Source: Sindora glabra (taxonomy: Eukaryota > Streptophyta > Magnoliopsida > Fabales > Fabaceae). Taken from it: DNA of 64,000 nt. Within the stretch, counting starts at the first letter, position 1; each line of letters starts with the position of its first letter. Below, piece by piece: positions 49,250 to 62,245 of this stretch. The notes below the pieces were generated by a model, which saw only the letters and a list, made by a program, of their open reading frames with translations, was not told the DNA's origin and did no database searches. Position numbers and translations under genes: made by a program. The stretch spans positions 95,690,895-95,754,894 of the forward strand of contig CM035226.1 of the NCBI GenBank assembly GCA_020226215.1. The letters are read 5' to 3'.

Positions 49250-52200
49250 CTTTGCTAGGCAAGTATTGGAGGCAAAATGAATTTTAATTTTAATTTTTTT
49301 TATAGATTTTTGAAAATAGGAAAAATCAAACTATTTATTATTGTTATGTTTAGAAATATTAGTGTTCAATTAATGAAATTAGGATAAATTCCAGTGAAAT
49401 GACATTGATCTGCCTTTGGTATTTAGGGTATAACTTTTTATGGAAATATTTGATTAAGGCATTTTTTGTATGGAAAAGGGATGTATAAGGCTACTTAGGG
49501 TAAAAATTTGATGTAGTGGATTCTAGTAAATAAAGAGTTATGGATTTTTCTAAGGATCTATGAAATTGGCCATGTGAAATTAGGGTTTGTGCCATTCTTG
49601 AAAAACTTTTATTAAAAATGAGTTAGGCTCTATTATAAAAGGCTAAGTATGGGATATTAGTTATGAGTGTACAAAATTTTGTTTAAATTTTGGGCCTAAA
49701 ATAGGGGCTACTTGGCACTCAAGGTGAAAGGGCTAATTGGGATCTTTTTTAATCCTAAATTTGCATTTTGTTAAAGTTAAATGGTGCAAGACTTGTAGAA
49801 GAAGTTTTAAGGCATAATGATGATCTTGAAACCAATAGAAAAAAGGAAAAAGAATAGGTAATGATGGCTAAAAGATAAGAGCTAATAAATGGAAGGGACT
49901 TTAGAATAAAGCCAATAAGGTTAACCAAAAGGAATGATTGTGTTCCACAAAAATTAAAGAAACAAATAGGAAAATCCCTTCCTCTCTCTTTTCCATTCAA
50001 CCTTCACAACAAAACCCTTTTATAGCACATGAAAGTCCTTCTTTCATCTTCATAGAGTAATCAAACCACAAGGGACACCAAGGAAGGAAGATTAGCTTGT
50101 CATTTGGTTTCTATACAAGAACTCAAAAGTATCATGGTTAGTGGTTCATTGCTCACTAAGGTAATAAAATCTTCACTTGATTCTTTGAAATCTTTCACAT
50201 AAGTGAGGTATGATGATTTAAAGGAGGTGGAAGAGAAGTTTGCATGTTTTTAGGTTATAGTGACACTATAGTAAATTGACAAGATATGGAATTAAAGTTT
50301 ATGAGGACATTAGGGAACAAGTCATATTAAGATTATAAGAAAAGATTCATGAAGAAATTGCAAGAAAAATTCCTTCATAATTCCTTGCATGCTCACAGTT
50401 CCATGAAAAATAGGGAGAATGGAAGACGTTATTTTACAATGAATGAACAATTGTGAAATTTGAAAATAATCATGGTTGGGATTTAACCATATACCCCTAT
50501 TTCACAATATTAAAAATAATTGTGAAATTACTAAAAAAATAATTGGTTAAAGTGAAATTCATGAAGATACTTGCAAAAAAGTTATGAGGCAACCAAAAGA
50601 AATAGTAAAGTTTGGGAAAATGGTGGGAGAATGTTTAGTACCTCCTATTAAACTTGTATTAAAATTTAATTAAATAGAATCTAGTTACATATGAACAATA
50701 GATAAGCATTTACTTTGGGTAAATAAAAGAGTATAGTTAAAGTGTAAATTAAATCATAGCCTATAACTTGAATAGTAGAAACAAAGGTTTAGCAATGTAA
50801 TTTTAAATGGTAAGTATATACTTTAATCCTTTTGTAATTTAAGGTAACACAACATGTTAACAATAAGAAAATGAAGAATTTCGAGGAAGGGCCCCCTTAT
50901 GTATGCTCATAGGTGCCTTCCCAATTTCACTTAAATGTATCAATTTTATACTTGTTCTTATAAATATGAATATAATCAAGTAATAAGAAGTTGAATTAAG
51001 CAAGAAAATTATGCAAAATATTTGAGGATGCATTATGTATCATGTGAAAGTTAAAATATATGGAAAGCATAAAAACAAATAGTTTTGTACTTTATATGAT
51101 ATGTATGGGAAGTATGAAATATCATGACGATATACATTGGAGTATTCTCACATCTACATAGATGATTTCATGGGAATATATAACTTAAGCATTTCTATAT
51201 CACTAGTACTTGTGAATGTGATAAATTGAGTATTTACATATGATTGTTTGATGATGAAAAGAATAATTATCACACTTGAATGATGTGACTAGTTGATGAG
51301 ATCATAGAAAATTATGATTATGAGAAATGAGAAGCAATTGAGATAGTATAAGTATTATGAGATGGGTCAATATATTTACATGTTTCATTATGGGAGGGTG
51401 GAGTACACACATTATATAAATCAATGGTAAGACAGATAAGGAATGACCGAAGATATAAGAAGAAATTAGTACCATAAGGCATTTCATAAGTGTTTTATGG
51501 TATTGCTTATGTGCATTTGTGAATATATACTATGTGCATATATGTTTTGAATTTATTTATGGTATAAGTTGTTCTTACTTTGGATAATATATTTATTTAG
51601 TTGTCCTCATTATGAATTTACAATTACTATAGTAGTTATATGTGCTCCTTCCATGTTAATTAGCCACTATGACACTTTTAGAATGAATAATTTAGGCTAA
51701 AAGAAACAAGTTTAAGTAAAACTAAATCGTAAGGAAGATGGGGTAGGCAATGCCTAGCAATGCAAGCCACCCTCAGTAAAACTACATATCATTACTTAGG
51801 ATCCATTCACTAAGTTTATTTAGAGATATTGTAGTTATATGTTTGAATTCTTAAGAATAGAGACATGGCACAAGAATACCATATCCATTTAAGACCACTC
51901 GTGTACTATTTTACTATATCTTATTCATGGACTTTCATGAATGTACCTTTATGTATGATGCTCACCAAGAATATGTCATTTGCCCTAATATATCATAGTT
52001 GATTAGGGATGGCTACTTTGACATTTTATTACCTTAGGTTACTAGAGTGCTAGTAATAACTTCATGGCCATGTTAATGAGGTTAGCTTTTGGATTTTATA
52101 TACAAGTGTTAGTAAGTCCACCTTGGATAATCATACTTGGATAATATTTTTATGCATAACTTATTATACTATATGTATAGCAGGAATCCTTCACACATAT

Positions 52201-52333
52201 TTGACCACTCTTCACTGTTAAAAAAAAAGAAAAAAGAAAAAAGAAAAAATAAAAAAACTTGCATATGAAAATCACTAAGTAAATAAACTAATGAATGCTT
52301 TTAAATTAATGAATGAAAAATAGGGTCATTATA
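49250..52333 (+). repeat. 5' LTR of the gypsy element (long, left end unclear)
   Basis: 49370-50690 aligns with 57560-58890 through blocks such as AATAAAGAGTTAT, GTATGGGATATTAG and AAGTTAAATGGTGCAAG. The right boundary lies just before the primer site. Its proper start, seen in the other LTR as TATAACACCC, is missing, so the left end is truncated or diverged beyond recognition. Confidence 0.65.
52220..52257 (+). repeat. A-rich simple repeat in gypsy LTR
   Basis: A runs separated by single G or T bases, roughly (A6G)n, close to the 3' end of the 5' LTR. Confidence 0.7.
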
Positions 52334-52352
52334 GTTTGTATCAAAGCATGGT
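52334..52352 (+). other. Primer binding site of the gypsy element
   Basis: GTTTGTATCAAAGCATGGT matches, with two changes, the initiator tRNA-Met primer site found after the 5' LTR of plant chromoviruses. Confidence 0.7.
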
Positions 52353-54087
52353 CCTGGATAAAAGGGAAAAAATATAGCATTTAGTCACCAGCATGGTAGG
52401 AGTAACATTCATGGTAAGCTAGGTGATTTCAAAATCTTTAAAAATTATGTATATATCTTATAGTGATTAATTAGCCTAACTAAACTTACTAGGATTTGAG
52501 CCTTAAGCGGAGACTTGGAATGAACCTATGAGCATTAGACAAACCCTTCCATGGGTGGAAACGTATAGGATGTGTATAGGAGAATTGCTACAACCCCAAA
52601 ATATGAGTAGCCTTTAGAATAAAGAAATAAAGAGCCTTGTATAACACCCTAGGGCCATGGGTAATGCTCTTGTATCATTCATGAGTTTCTAAAATTAAAG
52701 CCTTCTTATTATAATGGCACTAATTTCACCATAGATCCATAACAATTTTTGGACTAAATTGAACAATTTGGACATATGTTAGGCAGTTCATAAACCTTAA
52801 TGATAGAATTGGTAGGGTATTAACCAGATAATCTCATACTTTATTAATTTTAACATCAAGTAGAGTAATGAGATCTTATGGCACCTTTTTCATATGGAAA
52901 ACCATTAGAAGTTAATTTATGGATAGGGTTCTTCCTCCAAGTATCCAAAAAGCCTGAGCCTAGGAGTTTGAGCAATTAAAGCATAAGGGAAGGACTATTG
53001 CCATGTATAATGCCCAGTTCACATGATTATCACTATATGCTAAGTATCTTATCCTTATTGAGATGATCAAAGTGAAACATTATTTGAAAGGATTTAGGAT
53101 TACTTATTCAAAAAAATTCATTTAATCAAAGCCATTGCATATTAGCAAGTGGTAGATAAAATGTTGCACCTAGAACTACATTCATAAGAAAAGTGCAAAT
53201 GAGTGGAAAAAATCGGAGGAAGGAAGAATGAGAAAGTATAAGGATATAGCTTCAGATTCCTAAGGAGGAACTTAACAAAAGTAAGGAATATGTAAGTCCC
53301 TTACTATTCTTAGTTGGGGTCTAGGATGTTGTACAAAAGAAGAGAAGGCCATGTGCATGATTGAAAGGTGCTTAAGCACCATGGCATGTAATTTTTTATA
53401 CTCCCAATGTGTGATAAATGCAAAACACAACATCCTAATAGATGCAATTTGAACTAGGGAACATGTTTCTAATGTGGATAGTTAGGATATATAGCTCGAA
53501 ATAGCCTTTCCACCCATCATCTATAGTCCAGTAGGACTTTAAAAGCTTGCATAATGACCCTTGTATAATCCTCGATAACAAGAAGCAAGGGGAATGGATA
53601 TTGAAACAAAGGAAAAAGTAATTAATACCTCAATGAGGATGTTTTTTTACTTGACCAGAAAAAGGCATGTGTTGATATTTTGGTAGTTATGGGTATACTT
53701 TCCATCAACATATACCTTGTAAGGATCATATTTGACTTTAATGACATTCATTCATATTTAAGAAAAAAATGTGATTTAATTAAGTTAAAAAGGAAGAAAG
53801 CAACACATGTTATTGCTTTGATTGGCATAAATGCCCCATCCACCCAAGGAAGTGTGGCTAGTCCTATAAAAATTAGTGGGGTCATGGTTTCTACTAATTT
53901 AGTAGTGTTTGAGCTATATAAATATGAAATTATTCTAGGGATGGACTAGTTGATGACCTATTAGGCACACAGAGATTTTAGAGAAAAAATTATGATGCTA
54001 AAAGCTAAGGACTTCACTATTATAACCTTCCAAGGAGAATAAGTGCTTATAGAGATAAGTTGGACAATGACTATTACTATTCTAGAA

Positions 54088-54340
54088 CCTTTGAATGTTT
54101 TTGATGACATACCCATGATTAGGGATTTCCCCAAATTATTTTTAAAGGAATTACCTAGGATGTCGCTAAACCATAAAATTGAGTTTAATATAGAAGTGCA
54201 TTATAAAATAAAACCTCTGAAGGTTTTTAATGACATACCTATGATTAGGGAATTTCCCAAATTATTTTTTTATAGGAATTACCTAGGATGTCATTAGACC
54301 ACAAAAATGAGTTCAGTATGGAAGTGCATTGTAGAATAGA
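54088..54340 (+). repeat. 126-128 bp tandem duplication inside gypsy pol
   Basis: The segment encoding PLNVFDDIPMIRDFPKLF is repeated 126 bases later as PLKVFNDIPMIREFPKLF, with a 2-base insertion near the end of the second copy. The continuous frame 54043-54297 runs through both copies. Confidence 0.85.
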
Positions 54341-57128
54341 ATTGATCTTGATACCACCATATTGAATGGCATCCATGAAATTAAACTAATTGAAGATATA
54401 ATTTTAAGAACTATTATATAAAGGATTCATTCTTCCTAATACCTTGCCATAGGGAATCCTTATACTTTTTATAAAAAAGAAGGATGGAATGTTGCATTTA
54501 TACATCAATCATAAACAATTAAACAAAGTTACCCTAAAGAATAAATATCCCTTACTAGGAATTAATGATTTATTTGAACAATTGCAAGGAATGAGATACT
54601 TCTCTAAAATAGACTTGAAGTCAAGATACCACTAATTGAAGGTTTGAGAAGAGAATGTCCTTAAAATAACTTTCAAAAATCATTATGGACATTATAGTTT
54701 CTTAGCAATGTCCTTTAGCCTCACCAACACACCAATAACATTCATAGATTTAATCAACATGGCATTTAGATCATTCTTAGATTGATTCATAATAGTATTC
54801 ATTAATGATATTTTGGTATATATAAAAATAATAGAAGAGTGCCCCTAATGTCTGTGAATATTACTATAAACTCTTAAAAAACATTAGCTTCATGCAAAGT
54901 TTTCTAAGTAAAATAAAGTTAAACTTCATAGGCATGTTATTTCTTAAGAAGGAATCTAAATGGACCTATACAAGGATGAGGTGGTAGAGTAATGGCTAAA
55001 ACCCATTACAATCACTAAAGTTTAAAGTTTTCCTAGCATGGATAGGTATTATTGCCATTTCATCAAGGACTTCTCTCAAATAGTGGCATTGTTGACAAAG
55101 TTGACTAGGAAAGGAGTCTTGTGTACCTAGATAGATTGTGACTGAAGCTTTAGGAACTTAATAGAATGCTTTACAATCACATTCGTGTTAGCACTTCCTA
55201 ACAAGTTAAACTAGTATATAGTGTTTTGTGATGCCTCTAAGATAAATTTAGTATGTGTATTAATGCAAAATGCGAGAGTGATAGTCTATGCCTTATTTCA
55301 ATTGAATAAATATAAGTAAAATTACCCCATCTATGACTTAGAAATGGTAGTTGTAATACTCACCTAGAAAATATAATGTCATTATTTGTATGGAGTCATC
55401 TATTATAGTTTCACTAACCATAATAGCCATAAATACATCTTTAAGCAAAAAAAAAAACTTAATTTAAGACAATGATGATGGATGGAATTAATAAAAGATT
55501 ATGATTGCTTGATACATTAGCATCTTGGAAAGGCTAATATTGTCATCAATGCTTTGGGTGGGAAAGTGTTGAGGTAAGAGAAAAGAATGGAGAAAGCAAT
55601 GAGTTAGGAAAGGATAGCCCTTGTAAGAGAGGAATCAATGATTGTTAAGGAGATAAAAGCTACATAAAAGAGAAATTCACAATACAAAGAATGTGTAAGC
55701 AAGATTTGAGAAGGCTTGAGTGATGAGTTTTTAAGAGGAAAAGATGGGGAGTTTAGATACAAAGGCAAATTATGGGTTTTAGAAGAATATGTAAACAATC
55801 TCTTGACAAAAGCACTTATATGATGCACCCATGGGATATAAAGATTTATCACAACCTTAAGCAATTCTAGTGGTAGAAAGGAATGGAGAAGAAAGTGGAA
55901 GAATTCATAGTTAAATGCTTTATATTCTAATAAATTATCATAAAGCACCAAAATTTATTCAAGACTTGTCAATCTATTGAGATACCTAAATTCAAATGGG
56001 AATAAATTACAATAAACTTCATAATAGGACTTCCTTGAACTTAAAAAGGATATGAATCATTTAGTGATCATAGATGATTAACAAGATCAACATATTTCTT
56101 GCCAATTAGGACCATCTATGCTACATCTTAATATGTGCAACATTTTTTGGATAAAATATTTTCATTTCATGGCTTGCTTATGACCATTATTTCAAATCAA
56201 GGGACACAATTTATACATATTTATAGAATTCATTTTAGGAAGCACTTAGAACTTGGCTTAAATTTACCATAGTTTTTCACCATTAAATTAAGGGGCAATC
56301 TAAAAGAGTAATACAAGTCTTAAAGGACATCTTATAGTCTTATGTGATTGAGTTCAAAGGTAGATAGGAATGATATTTATCACTATTTGAGTTTTCATAT
56401 AATAATAGTTATTCGGCTAACAAACAAATGGCACCTTTAAAAGTCTTGTATGGAAGGAAGTTTAAATTGTTTGTGGATTGGTTCAACATAGGGAAAGTAA
56501 AGATGATCGATCCAAATTTGGTTTATGACATGTTTGAAAAGCTTAAACTATTAAGAGAATAACTTTAAGTAGCCTATAACTGATAAAAAGCATACATGAA
56601 TAAGAGAACTTGGCCATTGGTATTCTAAGAAAGGGATTAAGTGTTCTTAAAGGTATCACTAATGAAAAGAGTGATATGCTTTAGTAAAAAAAAGAGAAAA
56701 AACTAGCACCTTAATAGATCAAACCCTTTCCAATCCTAGAATGCATAAGGGCAGTAGCATATCAGTTAAACATGATAAAAGAGCTTAATCCAATACACCT
56801 TATTTTTCATGTTTTCATGATAAAGAAATACATTTTCAACCTATCACATGTTCTTTTCTATGAATTTCCTTAATTGGAGTAAAAATGGCTTATCATGAAA
56901 GGCTAATCTAGGATACATAGGTCAAGATGTTCCAAACTAAGGAAGATCCAATGATTAAGGCGGAATGGGAATGGCATGATAACCAAGAAGTCACTTGGGA
57001 GGTGGAAATGAATATGAAATAAAGATATTAGTAGTTATTTGGTATGTGATTCCCTGTAAGGTATTTGTCTTCAATTGAATAAGTCTTAGGAGATATGAAT
57101 AATCTAGAATTTAAGAATAAATTTTATT

Positions 57129-57140
57129 AAAAGGGGAGAG
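57129..57140 (+). other. Polypurine tract of the gypsy element
   Basis: AAAAGGGGAGAG lies four bases before the 3' LTR start TATAACACCC, a slightly decayed form of the common TGTAACACCC. Confidence 0.75.
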
Positions 57141-57144
57141 ACCT

Positions 57145-58900
57145 TATAACACCCTAATAATATGATGAAAATGAATAATAAGAAAGGAGATGTGTGAAAA
57201 ATGTCTAATTTAATCTCTTAAGGGTATAAACATATTTGTGAGTTTCTGTGTACTTTTCAAAATACAAAAAAAAAAAAAAAGTAACTAAGAGTATATGTAC
57301 AAGGAAATATACATATATTATGGACCCAATTGGTTTATTCCATAAGATAGACTAAACTTGTCAAATGCAAAAATGAATAAATAGTAGGTCAATAATTATG
57401 TTTTTATCTAGAGTCCACTGCATAATAGGTAGTATTTTAATTATAACTTTTGAAAGGAAATTTTGATTTATGAATCATAAAAAATTTGGAAAGAGGACAT
57501 TTGTTAATATTTTAACTCTAAGTTAATTAATGTCAATATTATCTTAAAATTGGGATAAATTCTTTACAAAATGGGCTATCTTGCCTTAAGTATTTAGGAT
57601 AAACTTTTTATAGAAAGATTCAATTGATGAAGGTTTATGGCTAAGGAAGTGGGACACATAAAGATACTTAAGGTAAAAATTTCGCATAGTGGGTCTCAAT
57701 AAATAAAGAGTTATAAGTTTTTCTATGGATGTACAAAACTAGCATTGTAAAATTAAGGTTTAGGCCAAATCTTGAAAATTTTTATCAAGAATGAGTTAGG
57801 CCTATTGGAAGGGCCGAGTATGGGATATTAGATTTGAATGTATGAAATTTTGGATAAATTTTAGGCTAAAAAGGGAGTCTCACTTGGCACCAAGTTAAGA
57901 AGGTTGAATAAGACCTTTTTTTAATCCCAAATTTGCATTATGTTGAAGTTAAATGGTGCAAGCCTTGCAAGATAAGTTTTAATGTATAATGATGATCTTA
58001 AAACCAATAGAAAAAGGAGAGAAGAATAGGTAATGATGCATAGAGGTAAGAGTCAACGGATGAAAGGGAATCTTGAAGAAAGGTAATAAGGTTAAGGATA
58101 AGAAATGATTGCATTCTATTAAAAATATAGAAAAAAATATGAAAAAGCCCTTTCTCACTTTCTTCCTCTTAACCTTCATAGCAAATCTATCTGATTACAC
58201 ACAAAAATCCTAGTCTCATCTTCATAAAGTAACCAAACCATAAGGGAGACCAAGGAAGGAAGATTAGCTTGTCATTTGGTTTTTATTCAAGCACTCAAAA
58301 GTAGCAAAGTGAGTGTTCATTCTCCTCTAAGGTTGTATAATCTTCATTTGTTCTCTCAAATCTTTCACATAAGTGTGGTATGATGATTTAAAGGAAGTGC
58401 AAGATAAGTTTGCATGCTTTTAGGTTATAGTAAGACTATAACAAATTGATGAGATATGGAATCAAATTTTAAAAGGAGCTTGGGGAACATATCATATCAG
58501 GATTATAAGAAAATATTCATGAAGAAATTGCAAGAAAAATTCCTTGATAATCCCATGCATGCTCATGGGTTCCATGGAAATTTAGGAAAATGGAATATTT
58601 TATTTTACAATGAATGAATGTTAATGAAATTAAAGAATAATCATGGAAGAATACCATTATTTCAAAAAACCTAAATCATGTTATTAAATGAACTTATGGA
58701 ATTATTAAGGAAAATAGTTGGTTAAGGTGCTATTCATGAAGATACTTACAAAAATGTTATAAGTAACCAAGCAAAATAGTAAAGTTTGGTAAAATGGTGG
58801 GGGAGGGTTTGGTACCCCTCTAATCCTCCATTAAACTTAAAATTTAACTGATTAGATAGAAATTATTTTAGTGATATATGAAAAATAGATTAACTTTACT
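57145..58900 (+). repeat. 3' LTR of the gypsy element, truncated
   Basis: Begins TATAACACCCTAATAAT after the polypurine tract. Similarity to the 5' LTR stops near 58.9 kb, about 1.6 kb short of the length implied by the 5' LTR. The missing part was deleted or replaced. Confidence 0.7.
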
Positions 58901-59269
58901 ATTTATGACTAATGTTTAATTAGGAATTGTTCTAAATAAGATTTCACATTGCTTGCAAAATAGTTGCAAAAAGGATCAACAATGTCAATTATGATATATG
59001 AAAACCAATATTAGTTCTTATGCTAGAGACATGGGAAGTAACATTCAATGTGGGCTCTTTATAAATAATCGATGTTTAATTTAAATATATTACTTTGGTT
59101 TATATTAATAACATTTTGAACTTTAATTCATACTTAACTTGAAATATCTAGCAAGTGGCATGCTTATTGGTTTGATTTTGTGCATGCTGAATCTTTGAAA
59201 CATTTTTTTCAATATATATTTTCTTAGGCCAACCACAACAATTTCTTTAATCTTTCTTGAGTAATTTTC
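58901..59269. other. Unassigned junction between gypsy LTR and copia fragment
   Basis: This AT-rich stretch matches neither the gypsy 5' LTR nor recognisable copia RNase H. It is probably decayed element sequence or flanking DNA. Confidence 0.35.
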
Positions 59270-61345
59270 ATTTCAAGTATTTATCTTGTTGGACCAAAAT
59301 TCTTCATGGCAAAGAACTTGCTTAAGGCTTCTTTTAAAGCGACTATTTTTTTTTTTAGAATTATGTCCAACAATTAACATGCCATCCATATAAATTACAA
59401 GTATAATGAAATCATCATCATCATCATCAAAATTCTTCATAAAGAAATAATGGTTGATGTATGTTTTATCATAAATGAATGAAACTTTTATACTATTGTC
59501 TTAGTGCTCATTTTAAATCACAGGGGACCTCTTATAGTTAACATACTCAATTTTCTTTACCTAGAACTTGGAATCCTTCATGTTGCTCCACATTGATCTC
59601 TTCCTCTAGGTCACCATGTAGAAATTCTATCTTGATGCTGAGTTATTCAACCTTCATGTCTATATTAGTGGCTAGACTAAGTATAACTTGGATGTATGAC
59701 ATCTTAACTACTAAAGAGAATATTTGTTCAAAGTTAATGCTTTTCTTCAAACTAAACCCTTTCACAATTAATCGAGCTTTACATCTTGATCTTGCTTATT
59801 CTCTTTAGATTTGAGCCTCTATACTTATTTGTTTTTCAAGGCTCTTCTTCCTTTTAGTAGCTTTAAAAGATTATAAGTTTGATTCATATACAAGGATTAC
59901 ATCTCCTCTTGCATGATTTTTAACCATTTTGCTTTATAACTAATAATGATAATTTCTTTGAAACTTTGAGGTTTTTCTTCATCAGTGATGATATACTCAT
60001 CAAAATTATATCTAGTGGAAGATTGTCTCTCCTTGGTCAATCATTTTAATTATGGCTCTTCTAAAGGTTTTAGTTTGATTGGCTCATTCTTTAACTTGAT
60101 TGTTTTTTCTAAGTCTCTCTCTCAATTTGCTCAATAGGATGAAAGATATGATCATCATTACCAATACCATCTGTTGAAAGCTCCCTTGAATCATCATATA
60201 CCATAAGAGTCAAACAAGAATCGAAGTGGATGACCTTGGATTTAGGATTATATGACCATTTAATATCTTAAATATTTTGGTCTTTGAATAATATTATGTC
60301 ACAGCTTCTAACAATCTTCTTATTTGTAGAATTCTAAAACTGATAGCTAATTATTTCTCAATGAGCCAAAATAAATTAACTTTTTAGTCTTTGCATCAAG
60401 TTTAGCTTACTTATCATTAGGAATGTGGATAAATGATAGACATCCAAAAACCTTTAAGTAATTGTATGAAACTTTCTTTGTGGACTAGACTTTCTTTAGG
60501 ATAGATCCATCCAAAAGATTAGATGGTGAAAGGTTGATGATGTTAACAACATTTATGATAACCTTGCCCTAAAATATCTTAGGTAGCTTGGCATGGGATA
60601 GCATACATTGAACTTTTTCCTTAATAGTTTTATTCATTCTTTTGGTGTTTGATACCACAAGCTTTGCAATATGCTTTAAATAGACCTCTATACTCCCTTC
60701 TATTATCAACTTATGCATATTTCAATTTCCTACCTATCTCATCTTCCACTTCGGCATGGAACTCCTTGAATGTCTTAAGTATTTGATCTTTTGATTTTAA
60801 CAGAAATACCTAGAATTTTCTCGAACAATCAATAATGAAAGTAACAAAATACGATGCATTACCAAGTGATTTTTCAATTGTAGAACAAACATTAGTATGT
60901 ACTAAATCAAGAATATGCTTTTTCTTAATGGGTTAACCACATTTATGAAATGTAACTCTACGTTATTTACTAGCTAAACAATTAATGCAAGGATTAAGTG
61001 TTTTACCTTTTATATCAGGAAGGAGTTATTTTCAAGAAAATATATAGCCTTTTCTCACTTATGTTCTTAAGTCTTTTGTGCTATAATTCTAGGTTGTGCA
61101 TTATTATTAGTAATATTTACCTCCCTCTTGCATATATTATCTTATATTACATACAATGAACCTTGTTTCCTTCCTTGAGCAAGCTTCGCTTAATAAGCTT
61201 TTATTACCTTTACCAAAGTAATTTATCAAATTAACATCATTAAACTTTTAGGCTAACATAAGATTTAGGTCCATATATGGGATGTGCCTCATATCTTTTG
61301 ACATTAACTTACAACCTATGCTTGTTGTCAAAGTGATGTCTTCTT
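59270..61345 (-). mobile_element. Ty1/copia fragment, third element, no LTRs
   Basis: Minus-strand pieces run in copia order. The gag-pre-integrase remnant KDMRHIPYMDLNL lies near 61300-61260 and LINYFGKGNKSLL near 61220. Integrase contains REYRGLFKAYCKACGIKHQK near 60690. Reverse transcriptase contains EQLSIKIEFLHGDLEEEINV near 59640-59590 and IYMDGMLIVGHNSKK near 59390-59350. Gag, RNase H and both LTRs are missing, and stops interrupt every part. The second Asp of the catalytic box is Gly. The left end abuts the truncated gypsy LTR, so deletion or nested insertion removed the ends of both elements. Confidence 0.85.
59411..59431. repeat. (ATC)n run within the copia RT
   Basis: Six to seven ATC triplets, coding for an Asp run on the minus strand just before the catalytic region. 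Probable slippage expansion of a short acidic stretch. Confidence 0.8.
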
Positions 61346-61707
61346 GGGCAAGACAAAGAAATTTATTTAAAACTAAAACACAAAAAACTTTACTTTCCAA
61401 AAACTTCAAATTCATAAATCCATAAGTAAAAACCAACCAAAGGCAGCAAGAAACATAACATATCATGAAGAAAATCCTTGACAAACTTGAAACTTAACTA
61501 ACATAGCAACTTCATTCAAAAAGAGTAGATTGAATTGGTAGATTTTTCATAAAATTCACTCTCCAACTCTCTCAAGTATTTAGGCTAGTGTTTCACTCAA
61601 GTTCATTCCATGAATTTGCTTTTCCATAAGCTTGCTAATCATCTAATCTCCATTACTCAAATCACATGCACAACACAAATCAAAAGGACTTTATTTATGG
61701 TTGTAAT
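61346..61707 (-). other. Probable gypsy-element noncoding sequence left of the hAT insertion
   Basis: No gene is seen. It continues, across the hAT-like element, into the sequence at 62238 onwards, which leads to a minus-strand gypsy pol end. I infer it belongs to that element's 3' noncoding region or LTR. Confidence 0.3.
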
Positions 61708-62237
61708 TAGAGGTGTACATGGGCCGGGCGACTTGCCCGACCCGATGAACTTGGCCCGAAAAAATAGAGTATTTGGGCTCTTTTTTTTAGCCCGATAGGC
61801 CCGATGGGACTTTTTTATGGCACGATTAATAATTGGGCTGGGCTCGGGCCAAGGCAAAAAAGCCCGATAACCGGCCCGGACCCGATTATAATAATTTATT
61901 TTTAATAATATAATTATATATTAGAAAATATAATTATATCTAATTATTTTTAATATAAAAAATATTAATTTAACATATTAAATATTTTATATATTTAAAT
62001 ATCATATTATCTCTTTAAATATATATATATTTTATTTTAAAAATTTATTTTTTATTAAAAAATAAAAAAATTTTTTTTTCGGGTTTTCAGGCTTTTTAAT
62101 TTAAAATTCGGGCCGGGGCCGAGCCAAATTTTTTTTAAACTTAATCGGGCCGGGCTAGGTTTGGGCCTTTAATTTTATATAATTTGGTCCGGTGGCCTGA
62201 CCCGAAACCCGCCCGGCCCAGCCCATGTTCACCTTTA
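61708..62237. mobile_element. hAT-like non-autonomous element with perfect 8-bp target duplication
   Basis: The 530-bp element is flanked by perfect 8-bp direct repeats GTTGTAAT (61700-61707 and 62238-62245). The terminal inverted repeats are TAGAGGTGTACATGGGC on the left and TAAAGGTGAACATGGGC on the right, 15 of 17 matching. Subterminal regions on both sides are packed with CCCGA, GGGCC and CGGGC motifs around an AT-rich core. There is no transposase frame; the two overlapping short frames at its left end are shadows of the GC-rich subterminal DNA. Duplication length and ends place it in the hAT superfamily. Confidence 0.85.
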
Positions 62238-62245
62238 GTTGTAAT

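Larger units (their letters stand above)
49250..58900 (+). mobile_element. Decayed Ty3/gypsy retrotransposon, Tekay/Del-like chromovirus
   Basis: Long LTR sequences bracket plus-strand pol fragments in gypsy order. A zinc-knuckle remnant lies at about 53408-53505. A protease remnant (53650-53960) ends EIILGMD, but its active-site Asp-Ser-Gly is altered to Asp-Phe-Asn. Reverse transcriptase (about 54060-54860) contains GMRYFSKIDLKSRYH and FINDILVYIK. RNase H (about 55130-55520) contains VFCDASK, and integrase (about 55950-56560) contains NSYSANKQMAPLKVLYGRKF. A chromodomain-like tail (about 56920-57010) has EWEWHDNQEVTWEVE. Integrase after RNase H plus the tail indicates a chromovirus. Primer site and polypurine tract are visible. 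Stops are abundant and the catalytic box reads FIND, so it is inactive. The left boundary is approximate. Confidence 0.85.

Noticed and set aside
61610..61857. Overlapping plus and minus frames of 62 and 66 codons
   Set aside because: They arise from the GC-rich subterminal repeats of the hAT-like element.
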